This document shows positions 1 through 5,408 of a stretch of DNA of 5,859 nt, piece by piece. Origin of the DNA: an uncultured Clostridia bacterium (GTDB taxonomy: Bacteria; Bacillota_I; Bacilli_A; RFN20; CAG-288). The notes below the pieces were generated by a model. That model was given only the letters and a program-made list of their open reading frames with translations, was not told the DNA's origin and searched no databases. Every line of letters begins with the position of its first letter. Positions within the stretch are counted from its first letter, which is position 1. A program made the translations under genes and the position numbers. The stretch lies in assembly GCA_900313465.1 (NCBI GenBank), contig OMRU01000052.1, positions 1 to 5,859 of the forward strand, in the 5' to 3' direction.

Positions 1-225
1 GAAGATGCGATTGTCTCTGTTAACCATGTAAACAAGGATCAATTGATCACCACGACTTATGTTCTTCCTTTAACCACACTGCTCAAAGGAAAAATCAAAG
101 ATGATACGATCTATCTTGTTTTTCCCTATAAGAACAAAGGAGTGGTAGTGTTCTATTCTCATGAAGAAAATGATCCCGCTTGGGAATATTTACTTGGATA
201 TGTCCAAAAGAGCACGAATGCATAA
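1..225 (+). CDS. 3' end of an unrecognised gene (5' truncated)
   Basis: The frame is open from the first base to a TAA at 223-225 and gives 74 residues ending in KSTNA, so the true start lies upstream of the window. A TTG at 43 could be read as a start, but the open codons before it make an internal position more likely. The visible part is soluble, with alternating beta-like strands (YVLPLTTLL, TIYLVFPY, GVVVFYS) and an acidic, aromatic C-terminus (ENDPAWEYLLGYV). I see no signal peptide, membrane segment or catalytic motif. Genes often found before pth in Bacillota include prs and the L25/Ctc ribosomal protein gene, and this tail resembles neither as I remember them. It ends 40 bases before pth on the same strand with no terminator between, so the two may be cotranscribed. 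Function is unknown. Confidence 0.6.
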   Translation, partial: EDAIVSVNHVNKDQLITTTYVLPLTTLLKGKIKDDTIYLVFPYKNKGVVVFYSHEENDPAWEYLLGYVQKSTNA

Positions 226-229
226 ATTC

Positions 230-247
230 TTATAAAATTGTTTATAA
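230..247. repeat. AT-only inverted repeat upstream of pth
   Basis: A perfect 7-base inverted repeat, TTATAAA then ATTG then TTTATAA, lies in the 40-base gap between the upstream gene and pth. Its right arm overlaps TATAAT at 243-248. All paired bases are A or T, so an RNA hairpin would be weak and there is no following T-run, which makes a terminator unlikely. It might be a small protein-binding site or chance in an AT-rich spacer. Confidence 0.3.
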
Positions 248-265
248 TATCATAGGAAAATTAAT

Positions 266-859
266 ATGAAACTTATTTTAGGTATTGGTAACTATGGAGA
301 TATCTACAAGGATACCAGACACAATTCTGGTTTCCAGGCGATCGACTTAGTTGCTTCTGATTTCAACATCGACATCAATAAAAAAGACTTCAAATCCTTA
401 GTCGGAAAAGGAAAGATTTTCAATGAAGATGTATTGCTGTTAAAGCCTTTGACTTATGTCAATCTTTCTGGTGAAGCCTTGATTGCTGCCAAGAATTTCT
501 ATAAGGTGGATATCGATGATATCATCATTCTTGTCGATGATATGGATACTCAACCTGGTAACGTCAGACTAAAACTGAAAGGTTCTTCGGCCGGTCATAA
601 CGGTTTGAAGAATATCATTCAGCTTTTGGGAACGGAGCAGTTTAGAAGAATTCGTATCGGCATTGGTAGACCAGCGCCATCAAATAATCCCAATAGAATT
701 CCTGATTATGTGTTATCCAGCGCTCGTGATCCTAAGGAATACGAAGCCTGGAAAGATGGTATTTCTAAAGCGGCTGAAGCGTTGGAATACACTTTGAAAT
801 TCGGATTTGAAAAAGCGATGACAAAGTATAATTCAGAAGTTTATCAGCCTAAAAACTGA
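266..859 (+). CDS. pth: Peptidyl-tRNA hydrolase
   Basis: This cytosolic enzyme cleaves the ester bond of peptidyl-tRNAs released prematurely from ribosomes, returning tRNA to the translation pool; it is normally essential in bacteria. At 197 residues it is slightly longer than the usual 185-195. By alignment with the E. coli enzyme the key residues are present: N9, catalytic H19 in TRHNSGF (17-23), N66 in YVNLSG (64-69), D91 in the VDDMD segment, and H111-N112 in GHNGLK (110-115). RRIRIGIGRP (127-136) is also typical. The start is supported by AGGA at 254-257, eight bases before the ATG. One oddity is that the usual Asn-Pro-Gly near the N-terminus reads N9-Y10-G11. mfd follows 30 bases downstream, the usual neighbour in Bacillota. 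I see no fin-like small gene between them, unlike in Bacillus. Identification is secure. Confidence 0.97.
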   Translation: MKLILGIGNYGDIYKDTRHNSGFQAIDLVASDFNIDINKKDFKSLVGKGKIFNEDVLLLKPLTYVNLSGEALIAAKNFYKVDIDDIIILVDDMDTQPGNVRLKLKGSSAGHNGLKNIIQLLGTEQFRRIRIGIGRPAPSNNPNRIPDYVLSSARDPKEYEAWKDGISKAAEALEYTLKFGFEKAMTKYNSEVYQPKN

Positions 860-868
860 TTTTCCTTT

Positions 869-876
869 AGGATGGG
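869..876 (+). promoter_or_regulatory. Distant Shine-Dalgarno-like element before mfd
   Basis: AGGATGGG is the only purine-rich Shine-Dalgarno-like block between pth and mfd. Its end lies 13 bases before the mfd ATG, and its AGGA core 17 bases before, which is longer than the usual 5-10. The start cannot be moved upstream because in-frame TAG (884-886) and TAA (887-889) immediately precede the ATG at 890. mfd may therefore be translated inefficiently or by coupling to pth. Confidence 0.3.
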
Positions 877-889
877 TCTTAAGTAGTAA

Positions 890-3800
890 ATGGCATTATT
901 AGATAAAATTACTCTGTTCGATTACCTGAAAAAACAGCAAGAGAAAACCAAACTGGATCAGCAGAAAGATATTCATGTATCTTCTCCTGAGGCTTTGGCT
1001 CTTTTGGCTGCCTTATCTTTTCAGGATAAACCAAGAAAGATGTTCTTCCTCTTCCCAACCATTTATGAGGCAGAACGCTTTTCTCAGTTCTTAGGTGATT
1101 TTGTCAAAGAGGATGAATCCTATATCTTCCCGTATGATGAAATCTTCAGAACCAGTGCCATTGGTGTCTCACCAGAAATGAGCGAAGAAAGACTTTTAGC
1201 CATCTCTTCTATCTTTGACGACAAGCCATCTATTCTTGTCGCTCATATGTCTTCTTCTTTAATCACCATTCTTCCTAAGGAACAATATGAGTCTTCCTTG
1301 TTGGATGTTCATGTGGAAGATATGTTTGTCTTAAAGGACCTGTTAGAAAGAATCAAACGCTTAGGATATATTCCTGTCGATAATGTCACCGCCGCTAACC
1401 AGTTTGCCCTTCGCGGTGGTATTTTGGATATCTATGACTCTGCTTATAACAATCCGATTCGTATCGAATTCTTCGGTGATGAGATTGATGATATTCGTTT
1501 CTTCCGCACCATTGATGAATTATCTTTTGAACATGTCAAAAGTATCAGAATTCATCCGGCTTCCTTACGTCTTTTAAGTGATAGTGATATCCAGTATGGT
1601 CTAGAAAACATCAATGAACAGATGAAACAGGCTGAAAAGGAAGTGACTGATCGACTTGCTTATGATGACCTGATTGAAAGACTCAATGACTTATTGATTC
1701 AGTCTAGCGATGGCTATCTAGCAGAAATCGATGCTCGTTTCTATTCTCTGTTCAAGCAAGAAGACCACTGTCTTTTAGATTATCTTTCCTCATATGAGAA
1801 ATATCTTTATGCACCAAAAGAATCCTTGGAAGAACAAAAAGAGGTATTGAAGAAAGAGAAAACCTACTTCACTACTGTTGTCAAAGATGGTAACTCCATC
1901 AAAGGCGAGAGAGTCTATAAACATGATGTGATTTCATTTGACGATTTTAATGAAGCAAGTTATGTCGAGGACGCTTCTTTTGTCATCCGTGAGAACAGCT
2001 TCAAGGCTCTTTCTTATGCGGAGTCTTCTTTCATGCTGGAAGAGTATATCAAGCAAGGCTACAAAGTCAGAATCGTTCTTCCAGAACCCAATTTATCCAA
2101 TTATGATAACTTCTTGACGGAAAAGCAAATCGCTCACACCTGCTATCCGAAACATAGCCAGGTGATGTTGGTCGAAGGAAGAATCACGCACGGTTATGAA
2201 ATCCCGGATGAGAAGCACACCTATCTCAGCGCCAAGGAAATCTTTGGCGTGACAGATCAGAAGTCTCGTTTCTTATCTCGTTATAAGGAAGCCAAGATCA
2301 TTCGTAAGTACGAAGACTTGAAAGAAGGCGATTATGTCGTTCATGAGGTACATGGTGTTGGACGCTATCAGGGCGTTTTCACCATGGACGGACTTGAATA
2401 TCTTAAAGTTCAGTATGCGGATGATGCGGTGTTCTATTTACCGCTATCGCAATATCGACTGATTCGAAAATATTCATCCAGGGAAGGCTATGCTCCTTCC
2501 TTAGATAGACTTGGCGGATCGACCTGGTCGAGAAAGAAAGCCAAGATTCGTTCCCGCATCAGTTACCTGGCTGATCAGCTTCTCGCTTTATATGCGGAAA
2601 GACAAAACCGCCCCGGTTTTGCCTTCCCAAAAGAAAACGAATTGGAGAAGTCTTTCATGGAAGATTTTCCTTATCCTTATACGGAAAGTCAGTATCAAGC
2701 AATTCAGGACATCAAAGAAGATATGGAATCTCCTCATCCAATGGACAGACTCGTTGCCGGCGATGTGGGATTTGGTAAAACTGAGGTGGCCTTCAACGCT
2801 GCTTTTAAGGCTATTTTGGCTCATAAGCAGGTGGTGTTGCTTTGTCCGACTACCATTCTTTCCAACCAGCACTATAAAGTCGCCAAAGAAAGATTCAAGG
2901 ACTTTGGCGTAAATCTTGCGGTATATAACCGTTTTGTTTCCAAACAGAAACAAAAAGAAATCATTCAGCAGTTGAAAGAAGGCAAACTCGATATGGTAAT
3001 CGGTACCCATGGTCTTCTTTCGGATAACGTGGTATTTAAAGATCTTGGTTTGTTGATCATCGATGAGGAACAGAAGTTTGGTGTTGCTCATAAAGAAAAG
3101 ATCAAGGAAAAAGCCAAGAACATCGATTGCCTGACACTTACGGCAACGCCGATTCCTCGCACGATGCAGATGTCTCTTCTTGGGGTCAGAAGCATGTCCC
3201 TTTTAGCTCAACCGCCGATGAATCGTATGCCGGTCAAGACTTATGTCGCTAAACAGGATAATGAACTGATCTATGAAGTGATTCAAAGAGAACTCGATCG
3301 TCGTGGACAGGTTTATTATCTGCACAACAATATCTCTTCCATTCAGACGTTAGCCAACAAGCTACAAAAGAAATTCCCGGATTACCGGGTTGGTGTGGTT
3401 CATGCCAAGATGAATCAGGATGAGATTGAAGACATCATGAATCAGTTCTATCAGTGTCAGATTGAAATATTGGTCTGTACCTCTATTGTGGAATCTGGTC
3501 TTGATATTCCTAATGTGAACACCATCATCGTTGAGAATGCAGATCATTTTGGTCTTGCTCAGCTTTATCAGATCAAGGGCAGAGTCGGAAGAAGTGACCG
3601 TCTTGCTTATGCCTATTTCTTCTTTAAGGATTCTAGTAAAGTCACCGATGAAGGAAAGAAGAGACTTAAGGCGTTAAAGGATTTCACGGAACTAGGTTCT
3701 GGTTATAAGATTGCTATGCAGGATTTAAATATCCGTGGTGCTGGCGATATTTTAGGAAGTGAACAGGCTGGCTTTGTCGATACTTTAGGTTATGATGCCT

Positions 3801-4327
3801 ATATGGATTTACTGGCCATGGTCGTCAAGGAAAAGAAACTTGTCACCGAAGCCTTGGAAGAAAAACCACATCACGATTTTGAATTATCCTTCTCTTTAGA
3901 TGCGCATATTCCATCCGATTATGGTAATGAAGCTCAACGTATCACCATGTATAAGGAATTATCGGATTGTCATAGCGATGAGGAACTTTCTTCTTATGCG
4001 GCAAAACTCAGAGATGTCTATGGCCCTTATCCTGATGAGGTGGCAAATCTCTTGACCAAGAGAAAGATTGAAAACTATCTCAACAGCAAATTATATTCCG
4101 GCTTTACGGAAGCCTTGGGCGCTTATGTTATCACCATGAGCGACATCTTCTCCAGTAAGACACAGATTCATAAGAGAATGGAAGAGTATCTCCAGCCTTT
4201 AGTGGTGAAACTGAAGGTCAGAGTGAATGCTCAGCATCGTTTTGAACTTGTTCTGACTAAGACAAAAGATTATCTTGGTGATCTGCTCTTTTTAACGGAG
4301 AATCTCGAAAAAGCCTATATGTACTAA
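890..4327 (+). CDS. mfd: Transcription-repair coupling factor Mfd
   Basis: Mfd is an ATP-driven DNA translocase that binds stalled RNA polymerase, pushes it forward or off the template, and recruits UvrA to start nucleotide excision repair. The 1145 residues match the family length (about 1150-1180). A degenerate UvrB-like module comes first, with FALRGGILDIY (172-182) and RIEFFGDEI (191-199). R175, R191 and F195 align with the E. coli UvrA-contact residues R165, R181 and F185. The CarD-like RNA-polymerase-interacting domain starts near 475 (EDLKEGDYVVHEVHGVGRY). The RecG-like motor has Walker A GDVGFGKT (624-631), DEEQ (725-728), TATPIPRTM (751-759) and QIKGRVGR (894-901), followed by RGAGDILG (949-956). 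The C-terminal TRCF domain begins near 1000 (DAHIPSDY 1004-1011). No frameshift or missing motor motif is seen. The in-frame TAA just before the ATG fixes the start at or after 890. It is probably cotranscribed with pth. Confidence 0.98.
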   Translation: MALLDKITLFDYLKKQQEKTKLDQQKDIHVSSPEALALLAALSFQDKPRKMFFLFPTIYEAERFSQFLGDFVKEDESYIFPYDEIFRTSAIGVSPEMSEERLLAISSIFDDKPSILVAHMSSSLITILPKEQYESSLLDVHVEDMFVLKDLLERIKRLGYIPVDNVTAANQFALRGGILDIYDSAYNNPIRIEFFGDEIDDIRFFRTIDELSFEHVKSIRIHPASLRLLSDSDIQYGLENINEQMKQAEKEVTDRLAYDDLIERLNDLLIQSSDGYLAEIDARFYSLFKQEDHCLLDYLSSYEKYLYAPKESLEEQKEVLKKEKTYFTTVVKDGNSIKGERVYKHDVISFDDFNEASYVEDASFVIRENSFKALSYAESSFMLEEYIKQGYKVRIVLPEPNLSNYDNFLTEKQIAHTCYPKHSQVMLVEGRITHGYEIPDEKHTYLSAKEIFGVTDQKSRFLSRYKEAKIIRKYEDLKEGDYVVHEVHGVGRYQGVFTMDGLEYLKVQYADDAVFYLPLSQYRLIRKYSSREGYAPSLDRLGGSTWSRKKAKIRSRISYLADQLLALYAERQNRPGFAFPKENELEKSFMEDFPYPYTESQYQAIQDIKEDMESPHPMDRLVAGDVGFGKTEVAFNAAFKAILAHKQVVLLCPTTILSNQHYKVAKERFKDFGVNLAVYNRFVSKQKQKEIIQQLKEGKLDMVIGTHGLLSDNVVFKDLGLLIIDEEQKFGVAHKEKIKEKAKNIDCLTLTATPIPRTMQMSLLGVRSMSLLAQPPMNRMPVKTYVAKQDNELIYEVIQRELDRRGQVYYLHNNISSIQTLANKLQKKFPDYRVGVVHAKMNQDEIEDIMNQFYQCQIEILVCTSIVESGLDIPNVNTIIVENADHFGLAQLYQIKGRVGRSDRLAYAYFFFKDSSKVTDEGKKRLKALKDFTELGSGYKIAMQDLNIRGAGDILGSEQAGFVDTLGYDAYMDLLAMVVKEKKLVTEALEEKPHHDFELSFSLDAHIPSDYGNEAQRITMYKELSDCHSDEELSSYAAKLRDVYGPYPDEVANLLTKRKIENYLNSKLYSGFTEALGAYVITMSDIFSSKTQIHKRMEEYLQPLVVKLKVRVNAQHRFELVLTKTKDYLGDLLFLTENLEKAYMY

Positions 4328-4333
4328 AACAAT

Positions 4334-4367
4334 AAAAGGATACCTTTACGTGTCGAGGTATCCTTTT
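4334..4367. terminator. Bidirectional intrinsic terminator between mfd and the lipoprotein gene
   Basis: AAAAGGATACC (4334-4344) and GGTATCCTTTT (4357-4367) form a perfect 11-bp stem around a 12-base loop. The first arm begins seven bases after the mfd stop codon. Read on the plus strand, the stem ends in four T residues followed by AATCTT. Read on the minus strand it ends in TTTTATTGTTTT, a better U-rich tail. It can therefore stop both converging transcripts. Two bases of the lipoprotein TAA (minus strand, 4366-4368) lie inside the right arm. Confidence 0.85.
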
Positions 4368-4959
4368 AATCTTGATGATATTTATAAAGTACACGGGTGG
4401 TCGATGAGGATAAAGCTAAATCTAAGGAAGAGTCCATCTCGAAATAAAACGAAAAGACATAATGAGAGGTGATATGCTGGTTTAATCTTAAATCGATATC
4501 ACAATAGAAAATATCCTCTCGGTTGGTATAGTAATAGAAATTGTCGGTTAGCAATACTTGTTTATTCTCATTGGTGATATATCCTTGTACGTTATCTCTT
4601 TTAAATGCTTCATACCCAGCCGGAATCTGAACAAAGAAATAGATCAGCGTGATATTGGTATCCTTGTTCTTATTTTTGATGACTTCGCTATCAGGGAAGG
4701 TGAACTGATTATCGCTGAAGAAGGCGTTGCGGTTTTCAAAAGGAACTACATATTCGTTGGCTTTATAATGGTTTCTATCATCTTCATTGTTGTTGACGAT
4801 CTCAATTTGGTTGATGCTATCATAGTTCATCGTGCTAGAAGAGAGATACATGCTTCCGATATAGCATTCAAAACATGGTGCAATCTTGCTGTTATTGCAA
4901 CTGATCAATGTAGTGAGCGATAATAAAGAGACAAAAATTTTTGTGGCGATATGTTTCAT
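4366..4959 (-). CDS. Putative secreted lipoprotein of unknown function
   Basis: The 197-residue product starts with a lipoprotein signal peptide: a short basic n-region (MKHIATK), a hydrophobic core (IFVSLLSLTTLI) and the lipobox L18-I19-S20-C21. Signal peptidase II would leave C21 lipidated and about 177 residues on the outer face of the membrane. The mature part is rich in Asn, Ser, Asp and Tyr, with alternating aromatic stretches (LIYFFVQIPAGY, NFYYYTN, YVFSFYFEM) that suggest a beta-sandwich. It has no second membrane segment. C29 and C32 form a Cys-Phe-Glu-Cys pair just after the lipid anchor, and C153 is the only other mature cysteine. I recognise no family or catalytic motif. The antisense frame at 4558-4923 is judged a shadow because only the minus-strand product has a coherent export signal. 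The gene is divergent from the NUDIX gene and convergent with mfd, so it is probably monocistronic. The ATG has only AAAAG before it rather than a good ribosome site. Confidence 0.8.
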   Translation of the reverse strand: MKHIATKIFVSLLSLTTLISCNNSKIAPCFECYIGSMYLSSSTMNYDSINQIEIVNNNEDDRNHYKANEYVVPFENRNAFFSDNQFTFPDSEVIKNKNKDTNITLIYFFVQIPAGYEAFKRDNVQGYITNENKQVLLTDNFYYYTNREDIFYCDIDLRLNQHITSHYVFSFYFEMDSSLDLALSSSTTRVLYKYHQD

Positions 4960-4966
4960 CTTTTAA

Positions 4967-4972
4967 ATTATA
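4967..4972 (-). promoter_or_regulatory. Candidate -10 box for the lipoprotein gene
   Basis: On the minus strand these bases read TATAAT, a perfect sigma-A -10 hexamer. With usual spacing, transcription would begin around 4960-4961, one or two bases before the ATG at 4959. At 16-18-base spacing I find no convincing -35 (the best is TTATTT at 4990-4995) and no extended -10 TG. In an AT-rich spacer a chance match is possible. Confidence 0.35.
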
Positions 4973-4974
4973 AC
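4969..4974 (+). promoter_or_regulatory. Candidate -10 box for the NUDIX gene
   Basis: TATAAC matches the sigma-A -10 consensus at five of six positions and overlaps the minus-strand TATAAT by four bases. It would place the start of transcription near 4981, giving a leader of about 17 bases that holds the purine-rich block AGAAGAAAGA before the ATG. No -35 match is seen at 16-18-base spacing. Confidence 0.3.
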
Positions 4975-4997
4975 GTAATCAGAAGAAAGAAATAACT

Positions 4998-5408
4998 ATG
5001 AGTGAAAAATATACTTCGGTAATCTTATCTAACATCTGTGTGATAGAGGATGATAACGGAAACATTCTAGTCCAGGACAGAAAGAGAAAAGACTGGCCTG
5101 GAATCACTTTTCCTGGTGGACATGTCGAAGATAAAGAAACCTTGGAAGAAAGTGTGATTCGTGAAGTGAAAGAAGAGACAGGACTAGATATTGCTAAACC
5201 TCTTCTTTGCGGTATCATGGAATGGCCTTGGGATGATGGTAAGTCTCGTTATTTAGCTATGGTTTATAAGTGCAAAGACTTCAAAGGTCAACTGAAAGAT
5301 AGTGCGGAAGGTCATCTCTTCTGGATTAAGAAAGAGGATTTATTCTCTTATCAACTCAGTACAGACACGGATAAGATCTTTGCCATTTCCCAATCTCGAG
5401 ATTTCTAG
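4998..5408 (+). CDS. NUDIX hydrolase, MutT/8-oxo-dGTP diphosphatase-like
   Basis: NUDIX enzymes hydrolyse nucleoside diphosphates linked to another group, using divalent metal. The full signature G-x5-E-x7-REUxEExGU is present from G41 to L63, with R55, E56, E59 and E60 as expected for metal binding. Around it, NILVQDRKRKDWPGITFPGG (22-41) and EGHLFWIKKEDL (104-115) resemble the small Bacillota proteins annotated as 8-oxo-dGTP diphosphatases; the real substrate cannot be read from sequence. The protein is cytosolic, 136 residues. From memory, close relatives are about 150-160 residues with a short extra C-terminal tail, so this one appears trimmed. The ATG at 4998 is the only good start, because an in-frame TAA lies at 4971-4973 with no other ATG between. 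The upstream ribosome site is weak (AGAAGAAAGA). Its stop codon overlaps that of the converging tilS-like gene, and its likely terminator lies inside that gene. Confidence 0.9.
   Translation: MSEKYTSVILSNICVIEDDNGNILVQDRKRKDWPGITFPGGHVEDKETLEESVIREVKEETGLDIAKPLLCGIMEWPWDDGKSRYLAMVYKCKDFKGQLKDSAEGHLFWIKKEDLFSYQLSTDTDKIFAISQSRDF
5405..5408. other. Shared CTAG: overlapping stop codons of two convergent genes
   Basis: The plus-strand TAG (5406-5408) ends the NUDIX gene. The same palindrome read on the minus strand (5407-5405) is the TAG ending the tilS-like gene. The coding regions therefore overlap tail to tail by four bases with no intergenic spacer. Confidence 0.85.

Noticed and set aside
243..248. 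TATAAT as a promoter for pth
   Set aside because: No -35 at 16-18 bases upstream, and the predicted start would fall on the AGGA ribosome site, leaving the mRNA without it.
872..886. Four-codon reading frame (ATG to TAG) between pth and mfd as a leader peptide
   Set aside because: No ribosome site of its own, and the ATG is simply part of the AGGATGGG block; chance is the simpler explanation.
857..886. Reassignment of TGA to Trp, extending pth to the TAG at 884
   Set aside because: Trp is encoded by TGG throughout and Pth already has full family length at the TGA.
2511..2912. 133-residue plus-strand frame inside mfd
   Set aside because: It overlaps the Walker A region in another frame, with unpatterned composition and no ribosome site.
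2588..3091. 167-residue minus-strand frame inside mfd
   Set aside because: It is antisense to the conserved helicase core, shows no family resemblance and reads as a shadow of mfd codon usage.
4558..4923. 121-residue plus-strand frame opposite the lipoprotein gene
   Set aside because: The minus-strand frame has a complete signal peptide and lipobox and ends in a terminator; this one has no comparable support.
4979..5218. 79-residue minus-strand frame opposite the NUDIX gene
   Set aside because: It is antisense to the NUDIX box, whose conserved motif shows which strand is coding.
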